64,000 nt of DNA from Enterobacter sp. R4-368 (GTDB lineage Bacteria > Pseudomonadota > Gammaproteobacteria > Enterobacterales > Enterobacteriaceae), in assembly GCF_000410515.1 (NCBI RefSeq), contig NC_021500.1, positions 62,001 to 126,000 on the forward strand, written 5' to 3'. Shown here piece by piece: positions 8,018 through 16,743 of the stretch (position 1 is the stretch's first letter; each line of letters begins with the position of its first letter). A program made the position numbers and the translations under genes. Below the pieces are notes generated by a model. The model saw nothing but the letters and a program-made list of their open reading frames with translations, ran no database searches and was not told the origin of the DNA.

Positions 8018-8315
8018 AGCGTGGCGCGAAGAGTTGCAGGAACTGAAGCGCGATGGTTCTGCCTGTCAGTTTCATGACGCCGAATGGGGCGTTATTCGCC
8101 TTAAATTGCTTTACCGGGGCGAGTTTCTTTTCTTTCAGCTTAATGAACGGGCACTGATTTGTGAGGTTTCTGCGCGCTACAGCACGCTGGATAAAACGAG
8201 CCTTAAACGATGGGATGACGGCAGTGTCATTGGGGCTGGCGAACGTGAAGCGCTGGCGAAGATTATTGCGCGCTATTATCGACTCTGCTGGAAAGATGAT
8301 CTCCGCATCAACTAA
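8007..8315 (+). CDS. Immunity protein paralogue of the gene at 2604
   Basis: This 102-residue protein starts at ATG 8007, inside the end of the preceding gene. It shares with the 2604 protein the blocks GVIRLK, YRGE, FQLN, RALIC, SAR, KRWD and a closing tyrosine pair. Unlike that copy it is GC-rich and matches the host composition, so it looks like an older resident or orphan immunity gene. A strong terminator follows. It may protect against a related Rhs tip no longer encoded here. Confidence 0.7.
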   Translation: MINKAWREELQELKRDGSACQFHDAEWGVIRLKLLYRGEFLFFQLNERALICEVSARYSTLDKTSLKRWDDGSVIGAGEREALAKIIARYYRLCWKDDLRIN

Positions 8316-8338
8316 ACATGCGCTGTTTTATGAACAAC

Positions 8339-8374
8339 AAAAACCCCCGGTCGGACACTCCGCCGGGGGTTTTT
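8339..8374. terminator. Bidirectional intrinsic terminator
   Basis: The stem CCCCCGG (8344-8350) with CCGGGGG (8363-8369) is flanked by five A's before and five T's after. It can therefore stop transcription from the immunity array on the plus strand and from the fumarase gene on the minus strand. Confidence 0.9.
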
Positions 8375-8384
8375 CACATCTTAC

Positions 8385-10034
8385 TTAACGCTGGTTACAG
8401 CCGGCGCACTGTTTGTTCTGGATCTGCTGGAAGAAGTCGTTACCTTTGTCATCCACCAGAATGAACGCCGGGAAGTTCTCCACTTCAATTTTCCAGATTG
8501 CTTCCATACCCAGTTCCGGGTAAGCCACGCATTCGAGGCTCTTAATACTCTGCTGCGCCAGTACGGCAGCCGGACCGCCAATACTCCCCAGATAGAAACC
8601 GCCGTGTTTGGCACAGGCATCGGTCACTTGCTGGCTGCGGTTGCCTTTTGCCAGCATGATCATACTCGCGCCGTGCGATTGCAGCAGATCCACGTAGGAG
8701 TCCATACGCCCTGCGGTGGTTGGGCCAAGCGAACCGGACGCATACCCTTCTGGCGTTTTCGCCGGGCCGGCGTAGTAGATCGGGTGATCTTTCACGTACT
8801 GCGGCAGCTCTTCGCCATTATCAATCAGCTCTTTCAGCTTCGCGTGAGCAATATCACGCGCCACGATAATTGTACCGTTCAGCGAAACGCGGGTTGATAC
8901 CGGGAACGCGGAAAGCTGTGCGAGGATCGCTTTCATCGGCTGGTTGAGAGCGATTTTCGCCACATCGCCTTCGCCCTGCTGGCGCAGCTCTTCCGGAATA
9001 TATTGCCCCGGATTGTGCTCCATCTTCTCGATCCAGATACCTTCGCGGTTGATTTTCGCTTTGATGTTACGGTCGGCGGAGCAGGAGACGCCCATGCCGA
9101 TAGGGCAGGAGGCACCGTGGCGCGGCAGACGGATGACACGGATATCGTGAGCGAAATATTTACCGCCGAACTGCGCGCCAAGGCCAAGGTTCTGCGCTTC
9201 CTGCATCAGCTCTTGTTCAAGCTGGACATCGCGGAATGCCTGGCCATGCTCGTTACCTTCGGTCGGCAAGCCGTCATAGTAGCGGGTTGAGGCCAGTTTC
9301 ACCGTTTTCAGCGTGGACTCCGCAGACGTACCACCAATCACAAAGGCGATATGGTATGGCGGGCAGGCTGCCGTGCCGAGGGTACGCATCTTCTCAACCA
9401 GATAGTTTTTCAGTTTCGCCGGTGTAATCAGCGCTTTGGTTTCCTGATAGAGATAGGTCTTGTTAGCTGAACCGCCGCCTTTGGCGATGCAGAGGAATTT
9501 ATACTCGTCGCCGTCGACGCTATAGAGATCGATCTGTGCAGGCAGGTTAGTGCCGGTGTTGACCTCTTTATACATATCCAGCGGCGCATTCTGCGAATAA
9601 CGCAGGTTGTCTTCGGTGTAGGTGTTGTAAACGCCACGCGCCAGCGCGGCTTCATCGCCGCCGCCGGTCCACACGCGCTGACCTTTTTTACCCATAATGA
9701 TTGCCGTGCCGGTGTCCTGGCAGGTCGGCAGCACGCCTTTAGCGGCGATTTCAGAGTTACGCAGGAATTGCAGAGCAACGTATTTGTCGTTTTCGCTCGC
9801 TTGCGGGTCATGCAGAATGGCCGCCACCTGTTTCTGGTGGGAAGGGCGCAGCATAAAAGACGCGTCATGGAACGCGCGTTGTGCCAGCAGCGTCAGCCCT
9901 TCCGGCTCGACTTTCAGTACTTGCTGGCCGTCAAAGTCGGCGACGGAGACATATTCACGGCTCAGCAGATAATATTCCGTATCGTCTTTCGCCAGCGGGA
10001 ACGGGTCCTGATAAACAAAGGGTTTGTTCGACAT
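8385..10034 (-). CDS. fumB: Fumarate hydratase class I (FumA/FumB type)
   Basis: This 549-residue iron-sulfur enzyme interconverts malate and fumarate in the cytoplasm. The sequence follows E. coli FumA/FumB almost without gaps. The three Cys expected to hold the 4Fe-4S cluster lie in [16 protein letters not shown] and GVSCSADR. The start MSNKPF matches the family. It lies downstream of, and in line with, the anion transporter, next to a fumarate reductase and DcuS/DcuR. That favours an anaerobic FumB-like role, supplying fumarate from imported malate or tartrate-type acids. A and B isozymes cannot be told apart by sequence alone, so the symbol reflects context. Confidence 0.93.
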   Translation of the reverse strand: MSNKPFVYQDPFPLAKDDTEYYLLSREYVSVADFDGQQVLKVEPEGLTLLAQRAFHDASFMLRPSHQKQVAAILHDPQASENDKYVALQFLRNSEIAAKGVLPTCQDTGTAIIMGKKGQRVWTGGGDEAALARGVYNTYTEDNLRYSQNAPLDMYKEVNTGTNLPAQIDLYSVDGDEYKFLCIAKGGGSANKTYLYQETKALITPAKLKNYLVEKMRTLGTAACPPYHIAFVIGGTSAESTLKTVKLASTRYYDGLPTEGNEHGQAFRDVQLEQELMQEAQNLGLGAQFGGKYFAHDIRVIRLPRHGASCPIGMGVSCSADRNIKAKINREGIWIEKMEHNPGQYIPEELRQQGEGDVAKIALNQPMKAILAQLSAFPVSTRVSLNGTIIVARDIAHAKLKELIDNGEELPQYVKDHPIYYAGPAKTPEGYASGSLGPTTAGRMDSYVDLLQSHGASMIMLAKGNRSQQVTDACAKHGGFYLGSIGGPAAVLAQQSIKSLECVAYPELGMEAIWKIEVENFPAFILVDDKGNDFFQQIQNKQCAGCNQR

Positions 10035-10056
10035 AGCTCTTTACTCCATAAAATAA

Positions 10057-10080
10057 AACCGCCGGGAATGCCCGGCGGTT
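10057..10080. terminator. Intercistronic hairpin between transporter and fumarase genes
   Basis: A perfect 10-bp stem (10057-10066 with 10071-10080) has a four-base loop. On the minus strand it is followed by a T-rich run (TTTTATTTTA), so it can end or attenuate transcription after the transporter gene and lower fumarase read-through. Confidence 0.65.
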
Positions 10081-10085
10081 ACGAA

Positions 10086-11606
10086 TCAGAACATCATGGT
10101 GATCCACGGATAACCAATCAACAGCAGGGCGGCCAGGAAGATAGCACCGAAGATGGTGCCCAGACGCCAGTAATCTTTGGTCGGCAGGTAGCCGCTACCG
10201 TAGTAAATCGGGCTTGGGCCAGTACCGTACGGGGTGATGATGCCCATCACGCCGAGTGAAGTACACAGAACCAGAACCACGACTTCCATATTGATGCCAG
10301 GAATTGTCGCCGCGATGGTCAGCATTGCAGGCAGCAGCGCCGTGGTGTGCGCGGTGGTGCTGGCGAACAGATAGTGCAGCAGGTAGAACGCCAGCAACAG
10401 GGCGATGGTCGCCATCCCCGGAGAGATACCGCTCATCAGCAGGCCGCCTTCTTTACCCAACCAGGCGATAAAGCCGGTGGTGGAGAGGCCATCGGCCAGC
10501 GCAACCAGAGTGGCGAACCAGACAAAGGTGTTCCATGCCGGTTTGTTGCTGGTGATGTCGTTCCAGGTTAATACGCCGGTCCACAGCATCAGCACGACCA
10601 CCAGCAGCGCGGCAAGCGCAGGCTCGATAAAGTCGGCGGCAAAGATCCACATCAGCAGCGCACAGCAGACAAACACCAGCAGCAGGATTTCATTGCGTGA
10701 CATTCTGCCCAGTTTTTCCAGCTCGCGGCTGGCCCACAGCGGCACTTCGTCATTGACTTTCACTTCTGGCGGGTAGAACCAGTAAGCCAGCAGCGGCATG
10801 GTCAGAATCAACAGCACGCCCAGCGGCAGGAAGGCGATAAACCAGCTACCCCAGGAGATGTTAATGCCAACGGTGCTTTTCACCAGCGCCAGCGCCAGCA
10901 GGTTCGGTGCCAGTGCGGAAAGGAACATAGAACTGGTGATACAGGCTGCGGTAATCGCCACCCACATCAGGTAAGAACCGATGCGGCGTGCGCTTGGATC
11001 GTTCGGTTTGGAACCGTACAGCGGCGGCAGGTTGGCGATAATCGGGTAGATTGTCCCGCCGCTGCGCGCGGTGTTTGACGGGGTGAACGGTGCCAGCAGC
11101 AGGTCGGCGAAAGTAATGGCGTAACCGAGCGTCAGGCTGCGGCGGCCAAGATATTTCACCAGAATCAGCGCCAGGCGGCGACCAAACTGGGTTTTATCGT
11201 AACCGGCGGCAAACATAAACGCGCCGAAGATAAGCCACACGGTGGAGTTACCGAAACCGCTTACCGCCCATTTAAAGGACTGGCCAGCCAGCTTGAATTT
11301 CGGGTCGGCCAGTTGTTCCGGGCTGAACAGCAGCCACTGGCTACACAGCGCGATAACTACCACGCCGGTCATGCCGATAACCGCACCCGGCAGGGGTTCG
11401 AAAATCAGGCCGACAATAACGCCAACGAAGATAGCAAAGTAGTGCCAGGCAAACGGCGGTAAACCTTCCGGAACCGGGACAAACAGCAGAAGCACTGCCA
11501 CGATAATCGGCAACGCCATCATTATCAGGCGGTTTTTATTTCCGGCTTTTGCACTGGCTGCAGGAGCAGACGGTGGGGTTGTTGTTTTCTCTGTCATAGT
11601 GAGCAT
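10086..11606 (-). CDS. DASS-family (CitT/TtdT-like) C4-dicarboxylate or tricarboxylate transporter
   Basis: This 506-residue inner-membrane protein has about 12-14 hydrophobic segments and the family marks PFTPSNTARSGGT and a late YGTGPSP loop. It aligns along its length with E. coli CitT and TtdT, which exchange citrate or tartrate for succinate. Between fumarase and an NADH:fumarate reductase, a malate-, fumarate- or tartrate-in, succinate-out antiport is the sensible guess. The substrate cannot be read from the sequence. Translation could also begin at ATG 11597 (MTEKTTT); neither start has a strong ribosome site. It is transcribed from the divergent control region shared with the reductase. 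Confidence 0.85.
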   Translation of the reverse strand: MLTMTEKTTTPPSAPAASAKAGNKNRLIMMALPIIVAVLLLFVPVPEGLPPFAWHYFAIFVGVIVGLIFEPLPGAVIGMTGVVVIALCSQWLLFSPEQLADPKFKLAGQSFKWAVSGFGNSTVWLIFGAFMFAAGYDKTQFGRRLALILVKYLGRRSLTLGYAITFADLLLAPFTPSNTARSGGTIYPIIANLPPLYGSKPNDPSARRIGSYLMWVAITAACITSSMFLSALAPNLLALALVKSTVGINISWGSWFIAFLPLGVLLILTMPLLAYWFYPPEVKVNDEVPLWASRELEKLGRMSRNEILLLVFVCCALLMWIFAADFIEPALAALLVVVLMLWTGVLTWNDITSNKPAWNTFVWFATLVALADGLSTTGFIAWLGKEGGLLMSGISPGMATIALLLAFYLLHYLFASTTAHTTALLPAMLTIAATIPGINMEVVVLVLCTSLGVMGIITPYGTGPSPIYYGSGYLPTKDYWRLGTIFGAIFLAALLLIGYPWITMMF

Positions 11607-11791
11607 CTACAAGTAGTTAAAAATTCGGTCATGCGCAGAAGGTGAATCTCTGATTATTTTAGTTTCAAAAGTTACTTTAATTTTTTATTGAGACTTTTCA
11701 CATTCTGGCATGTGTTGTTTAACGCAAATTCAATCGCATTAAATAAAAATCTGAGCGTATTTATATATTGCTCTTCCATTGGCGAATACTA

Positions 11792-11805
11792 TTGATTGAG
11801 ATCAA
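11792..11805. promoter_or_regulatory. FNR-binding site (perfect consensus)
   Basis: TTGAT-TGAG-ATCAA matches the FNR consensus (TTGAT N4 ATCAA) at every conserved base. It lies about 190 bases from the transporter start and 430 from the reductase start. It predicts oxygen-responsive control of the module, most simply activation of the transporter-fumarase operon. Confidence 0.85.
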
Positions 11806-11859
11806 GAAAACGAAACGAACGACACTTTTTTTAATAAAATGAATACCCACAGAGTATTA

Positions 11860-11875
11860 TGTGGTTAATTTCACA
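11860..11875. promoter_or_regulatory. CRP-like site
   Basis: TGTGG-TTAATT-TCACA differs from the CRP consensus (TGTGA N6 TCACA) by one base. Catabolite control of C4-dicarboxylate genes together with FNR and DcuR is typical in enterics. Confidence 0.6.
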
Positions 11876-12233
11876 AAATTACCGTAAATGTTAAAAAATG
11901 GTGCTGATAATAACTCTCATTAACGGGGTGTTTTCTTTTAACTATATGATATTTGTCTATTTTATTATTTGAATAAAGCTGGAAAGGAAAAGTGTGAAGT
12001 AATCGCAATGTTACCGGTAATTAAAGCCATGTGAATACGATATTTAAAAATGATAATACGCTGGAGGTAGCTCTGTTATTAAGGTGGTTAAATAGTTTTA
12101 TAACTAACGTAATTAATTTGGTAATTAAAATTCACGGTATATTAAATACACGACATCAGGATTAAAAAACAGAACGAAAAATAAATCCGTCACCGAATTC
12201 AAAGTTTTTAATTTTTAGATTTGGAGTTTAATT

Positions 12234-15014
12234 ATGACCAGCAACGAACGCATCCTCAGCCCGTTTACCTTGCCGAATGGCGCAGAACTGAAAAACCGTT
12301 TGTTAATGGCGCCAATGACCACCTGCACAGGTTATTTTGACGGGACAGTCAGCAGTGAACTGGTGGAATATTATCGCGCCCGCGCCGGAAGTATCGGCAC
12401 CATTATTGTTGAATGCTGTTTTGTCGATGATCTCGGTCTGGCATTTCCGGGCGCTATCGGTATTGATAACGACGAGAAAATTGCCGGTCTGGCAAAAATT
12501 GCCTCGGCGATTAAAGCCGAAGGTTCAAAAGCGATTTTGCAGATTTACCACGGCGGCCGCATGGTCGAACCGAAGCTGATTGGCGGTCGTGCTCCGGTTG
12601 GTCCGAGCGCTATTGCTGCTCCGCGTGATGGCGCGGCAACCCCGGTTGCGCTGACCACCGCTGAAGTGGAAGGAATGATTGGCAAATTTGGTGACGCCGT
12701 ACGCCGCGCCATTCAGGCCGGGTTCGACGGTGTCGAAATTCACGGTGCCAATACCTACCTTATCCAGCAATTCTTCTCGCCAAACTCCAACCAGCGCGAT
12801 GATGAGTGGGGCGGCAGCCGCGACAACCGCGCGAAGTTCCCGCTGGCCGTACTGGACATCACCCATAAAATGGCGCGTCAGTACGCCGACGACGCCTTTA
12901 TTATCGGTTACCGTTTCTCGCCGGAAGAGCTGGAAGTGCCCGGCATCCGTTTTGATGACACCATGTTCCTGCTGGAAAAACTGGCGGCGCGCGGTGTTGA
13001 TTATCTGCACTTTTCGCTGGGTGCGGCGCTGCGTCCTTCCATTAACGACACCAGCGATCCGACGCCACTGATTAAGAAATATTGTGCCATGCGTTCTGCA
13101 ACGCTGGCGCAGGTGCCGGTGATGGGTGTTGGCGGTATCGTTAATGCCGCCGACGCTGAGCAGGGGCTGGATCACGGCTATGACCTGATTGCGGTAGGCC
13201 GTGCGTGCATCGCGTATCCGGACTGGACGGCGCGTATCGCCAACGGTGAAACCCTGGAGCTGTTCATTGATAGTACCCAGCGTGAAGCGCTGAATATCCC
13301 GGAACCGCTGTGGCGTTTCTCGCTGGTTGAAGCGATGATCCGCGACATGAGCATGGGCGCATCGAAATTTAAGCCAGGTCTTTTTGCTGAAACGGTTCAG
13401 GACGACGCTAACGAGCTGGTTATCAATGTCAGCCTCGACACAGACCGCATCGTCGATATCGAACTCGCCTCAAGTACCGTTGATAGCGTTGAATTCACCA
13501 GCAGCTTTGAAGAGATCCGCGGCCGCATCCTGACGGCCAACAGCCCGCACGTTGACGCGATTTCAGGCGCAACCAGCCAGAGCGAAGCGGTGAAAAAAGC
13601 GGTATCAAAAGCGATGGTGAAATCCAGCAAAGCGCTGGCGGCGGAAGAGGGCAGTGACTCTCAGGAACCCAAACGCTATGACGTTGTGGTTGTCGGTAGC
13701 GGCGGCGCGGGTCTGGCGGCGGCAATTCAGGCGCACGACGAAGGTGCCAGCGTACTGATTGTCGAAAAAATGCCAACCATCGGCGGTAACACTATTAAAG
13801 CCTCTGCGGGCATGAACGCTGCGGAAACCCGCTTCCAGCGCGTAAAAGGCATTCAGGACAGCAAAGAGCTGTTCTACGCGGAAACCCTGAAAGGCGGCGG
13901 TAACAAAAACAATCCGGCGCTGCTGCGTCGCTTTGTGGAAAATGCGCCAGAAGCCATCGAATGGCTGGCTCGTCGCGGCATTATGCTTAACGACATCACC
14001 ACCACTGGCGGGATGAGCATTGACCGTACGCACCGCCCGCGCGACGGATCGGCAGTCGGTGGCTACCTGATTAGCGGCCTGGTGCGTAATGTCACCAAAC
14101 GCGGCATCGATGTAATGCTGGATACCTCAGTGGACGACATTCTGTTTGAGCAAGGTGAAGTGCGCGGTGTACGCCTGCTGACCGAAGAGCAGGAGAGTGT
14201 GGTGATCGAGGCGAAAAGTGTGATTGTGGCGACCGGTGGTTTCAGCGCCAACAGCGCAATGGTGGTGAAATACCGTCCGGATCTGGAAGGTTTTGTCACC
14301 ACCAACCATAAAGGTGCGACCGGCGGCGGTATCGCACTGCTGGAACGTATTGGCGCAGGCACTGTGGATATGGGCGAAATTCAGATCCACCCGACCGTTG
14401 AACAGAATACCTCGTACCTGATTTCCGAATCGATTCGCGGCGGCGGTGCGATTCTCGTCAGCCAGCAGGGCAAACGCTTCTTTAACGAAATGTCGACCCG
14501 CGATAAAGTCTCGGCGGCAATCATCGCCCTGCCGGAACATTACGCTTACATCGTGTTTGATGAGCATGTCAGAGCGAAAAACAAAGCAGCAGACGAGTAT
14601 ATCGCACGTGGCCTGGTTACCAGCGCCAGTTCGCCGCGTGAACTGGCGGATAAACTGGGTATCGATTACCACGCTTTCTTGGCCACGCTCGAACGCTACA
14701 ATGGCTTTGTGGAAAAACAGCACGATGAGGACTTTGGTCGCACTACCGCACTGCGTGCACCGATCAATGAAGGCCCGTTCCACGCGATCCAGATTGCACC
14801 GGGTGTGCACCACACCATGGGCGGCGTGACCATCAACACTGAAACCGAAGTGTTGAACACAGAAAACCAGGTGATCGCGGGCGCTTATGCCGCCGGGGAA
14901 GTGGTTGGCGGCCTGCATGGCGGCAACCGTATCGGCGGGAACGCCGTGGCCGATATTATTATCTTCGGCTCACTGGCGGGACACCAGGCTGCAATGCGCG
15001 CCAAACGCGGCTAA
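12234..15014 (+). CDS. Flavinylated NADH:fumarate reductase, three-domain (OYE-like, FMN_bind, FAD_binding_2)
   Basis: This 926-residue soluble enzyme shows three domains in order. An old-yellow-enzyme-like NADH-oxidising domain spans residues 1 to about 360 (MAPMTTCTGYFDG, HGANTYLIQQF, WGGSRDNR). An FMN_bind domain spans about 375-460 with the flavinylation motif DAISGAT, making Thr447 the predicted covalent FMN site. A fumarate reductase flavoprotein domain spans about 478-926 (VVVGSGGAGLAAA, HTMGG). This is the architecture reported for the cytoplasmic NADH:fumarate reductase of Klebsiella. No signal peptide is present. ApbE, which attaches the FMN, follows directly. Inferred role: an NADH sink that makes succinate without the quinone pool. 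DcuS/DcuR and FNR probably control it. Confidence 0.9.
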   Translation: MTSNERILSPFTLPNGAELKNRLLMAPMTTCTGYFDGTVSSELVEYYRARAGSIGTIIVECCFVDDLGLAFPGAIGIDNDEKIAGLAKIASAIKAEGSKAILQIYHGGRMVEPKLIGGRAPVGPSAIAAPRDGAATPVALTTAEVEGMIGKFGDAVRRAIQAGFDGVEIHGANTYLIQQFFSPNSNQRDDEWGGSRDNRAKFPLAVLDITHKMARQYADDAFIIGYRFSPEELEVPGIRFDDTMFLLEKLAARGVDYLHFSLGAALRPSINDTSDPTPLIKKYCAMRSATLAQVPVMGVGGIVNAADAEQGLDHGYDLIAVGRACIAYPDWTARIANGETLELFIDSTQREALNIPEPLWRFSLVEAMIRDMSMGASKFKPGLFAETVQDDANELVINVSLDTDRIVDIELASSTVDSVEFTSSFEEIRGRILTANSPHVDAISGATSQSEAVKKAVSKAMVKSSKALAAEEGSDSQEPKRYDVVVVGSGGAGLAAAIQAHDEGASVLIVEKMPTIGGNTIKASAGMNAAETRFQRVKGIQDSKELFYAETLKGGGNKNNPALLRRFVENAPEAIEWLARRGIMLNDITTTGGMSIDRTHRPRDGSAVGGYLISGLVRNVTKRGIDVMLDTSVDDILFEQGEVRGVRLLTEEQESVVIEAKSVIVATGGFSANSAMVVKYRPDLEGFVTTNHKGATGGGIALLERIGAGTVDMGEIQIHPTVEQNTSYLISESIRGGGAILVSQQGKRFFNEMSTRDKVSAAIIALPEHYAYIVFDEHVRAKNKAADEYIARGLVTSASSPRELADKLGIDYHAFLATLERYNGFVEKQHDEDFGRTTALRAPINEGPFHAIQIAPGVHHTMGGVTINTETEVLNTENQVIAGAYAAGEVVGGLHGGNRIGGNAVADIIIFGSLAGHQAAMRAKRG

Positions 15015-15029
15015 CCGCGTGCTACACTT

Positions 15030-15053
15030 CAGGCCTGCCACTGCGCAGGCCTG
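15030..15053 (+). terminator. Hairpin between reductase and apbE
   Basis: CAGGCCTGC (15030-15038) pairs with GCAGGCCTG (15045-15053) around a six-base loop. Only a weak T-run follows, so it is more likely an mRNA-stability or partial-attenuation element that sets the ratio of ApbE to reductase than a full terminator. Confidence 0.5.
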
Positions 15054-15080
15054 CTCAATTTAGCCCATCAGGAGAGTGCG

Positions 15081-16043
15081 ATGTCCGATAACCGTGTCTG
15101 GAGCTACTCTGCAACCCTTATGGGTTCTCCCATTCTGCTGAAACTCTTTGCCGATAACGAAGCGCTCGCCTCCCGCGTTTTTGGCCTTATCAAACGTTAC
15201 GAAGATCTGCTGACGGTCAACCGCGCCCATTCACAGGTGATGGATATTAATCACGCCGCGGGACAACATCCGGTGGCGGTCAGCCGTCCGGTGTATGAAC
15301 TGATTAAATGCGCCAAAGCCGCCAGCATGGTGCAGGACAGCGCTTTTAACCTGGCGATTGGCCCGCTGGTGAAACTGTGGCGTATCGGTTTTAAAGGCGA
15401 CCGCGTACCGCCAGCCGACGAGATAACCGCGCGGCTGCGCATTACCCGTCCGCAGGATGTGGTGCTGAATGATGCTGACAGCAGCGTGTTTCTCACCCAG
15501 CCGGGGATGGAGATCGATCTTGGCGCAATCGCCAAAGGCTTTATCGCCGATCGGGTGCGCGATTACCTGCATCAGCAGGATGTGCGCGACGGATTGATTA
15601 ACCTGGGGGGCAATGTGCAAACCCTGGGCACGCCGCAAGGTAGCTGGTCTATCGGGCTGAAAAAACCTTTCTCATCCGGCGATGCGCTGGTGGGGTCGAT
15701 AGACGTGGTGAACCAATCGGTGGTGACATCCGGCACCTACGAGCGCTATTTCGAACAGGATGGTAAACGCTGGCACCATATTCTTGACCCGCGCAGTGGT
15801 TACCCGCTGGATAACGAACTCGACAGCGTGACGATCATTTCCCGCGATTCGCTCGACGGTGATATCTGGACCACGCTTATCTTCGGTCTCGGTGTGGAAA
15901 AAGGCTGCGCATTACTGAAACAGCGCGAGGATATTGAAGCGATTTTCGTCACCAAAAACCGCGACATTATCCTCTCTTCACGGCGTCAGTTCCGCTTTAC
16001 GCCGTGCGACGACAGTTACCGGATCACTGACTGTACTGCTTAA
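15081..16043 (+). CDS. apbE: ApbE-family FAD:protein FMN transferase
   Basis: This 320-residue protein attaches FMN to a Thr or Ser of FMN_bind domains. Family marks are visible: the region MEIDLGAIAKGFIADRV, then LINLGGNVQTLG, then WHHILDPRSGYP, with the Mg-binding segment near DGDIWTTLIFGLG. It has a GGAG ribosome site, sits 66 bases behind the fumarate reductase, and has no lipoprotein signal. It is therefore a cytoplasmic version that fits a cytoplasmic partner. Its last 20 bases overlap the 3' end of dcuR on the other strand. Confidence 0.93.
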   Translation: MSDNRVWSYSATLMGSPILLKLFADNEALASRVFGLIKRYEDLLTVNRAHSQVMDINHAAGQHPVAVSRPVYELIKCAKAASMVQDSAFNLAIGPLVKLWRIGFKGDRVPPADEITARLRITRPQDVVLNDADSSVFLTQPGMEIDLGAIAKGFIADRVRDYLHQQDVRDGLINLGGNVQTLGTPQGSWSIGLKKPFSSGDALVGSIDVVNQSVVTSGTYERYFEQDGKRWHHILDPRSGYPLDNELDSVTIISRDSLDGDIWTTLIFGLGVEKGCALLKQREDIEAIFVTKNRDIILSSRRQFRFTPCDDSYRITDCTA

Positions 16044-16743
16044 GTAAGCTGTATTGGTCGGCGATCAACTGGTAGCGATACACCGGGCGACCGGTTGCAC
16101 CGTAGTGAATGGTGGTGTAGAGAATATTGATTTGGGCGAGCCAAATCAGATATTTACGGCACGACACGCGCGAAATATTCACGGCATTCGCCAGTTCATC
16201 GGTGGAAAACTCAATGCCCGGATGGGCGTCAATCCACTGGCAAATGGTACGCAATGTCTGCGCGGTTAACCCTTTTGGCAGGCGGCGCGTGTCTGCGGCT
16301 TCCGGCGCGCCACCGTGTAACAGGCGGTCGACATCAGACTGCTCATAATAGGGGTGCGCACTCATCAGCTTGCGCTTTTCGCGCCACGAGGTCAGCGCTT
16401 CTTCGAAGCGCGGGAACTGGAAGGGTTTGATCAGATAATCCACCACCCCATAGTGCAGTGACGTCTGAATGGTTGCCGCATCGGCGGAGGAGGTGATCAT
16501 AATGACATCAATCGCCCGGCCGCTGGCGCGAATGATGGGGAGCAGATCCAGCCCGCTGTCCTGCTGCATATAGACATCCAGCAGCACCAGATCAATATCC
16601 CGCTGCGGATCGTTAATCATCTCCTCGGCCTGGCGAAGCGTCGACGCCGTGCCGCAGCACTGAAAGCCGGCGATCTGCGCCACATACATGCGGTTCAGCT
16701 CGGCGACCATGGCATCATCGTCAACAATTAATACATTTATCAC
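16024..16743 (-). CDS. dcuR: C4-dicarboxylate response regulator DcuR
   Basis: This 239-residue CitB-family response regulator closely follows E. coli DcuR. The receiver domain spans 1 to about 120 with acidic residues at D8-D10 and the phosphoacceptor at D56 (LLDVYMQ). The linker carries RRLPKGLT, and a C-terminal HTH follows (FSTDELANAVNISRVSCRKYL). Phosphorylated DcuR activates fumarate respiration and dicarboxylate transport genes. The start overlaps the dcuS stop by four bases (16740-16743), so the pair is translationally coupled. Confidence 0.95.
   Translation of the reverse strand: MINVLIVDDDAMVAELNRMYVAQIAGFQCCGTASTLRQAEEMINDPQRDIDLVLLDVYMQQDSGLDLLPIIRASGRAIDVIMITSSADAATIQTSLHYGVVDYLIKPFQFPRFEEALTSWREKRKLMSAHPYYEQSDVDRLLHGGAPEAADTRRLPKGLTAQTLRTICQWIDAHPGIEFSTDELANAVNISRVSCRKYLIWLAQINILYTTIHYGATGRPVYRYQLIADQYSLLKQYSQ

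Larger units (their letters stand above)
11607..12233. promoter_or_regulatory. Divergent control region of the fumarate module
   Basis: About 630 AT-rich bases separate the transporter (minus) and fumarate reductase (plus) genes. I see no credible gene here. It contains an FNR box and a CRP-like site (listed separately). The long AT-rich stretch nearer the reductase leaves room for DcuR sites, which I cannot define by eye. GGAG eight bases before ATG 12234 is the reductase ribosome site. Confidence 0.7.

Noticed and set aside
14127..14918. 263-codon open frame antisense to the fumarate reductase
   Set aside because: Fully inside a conserved coding region; no family resemblance.
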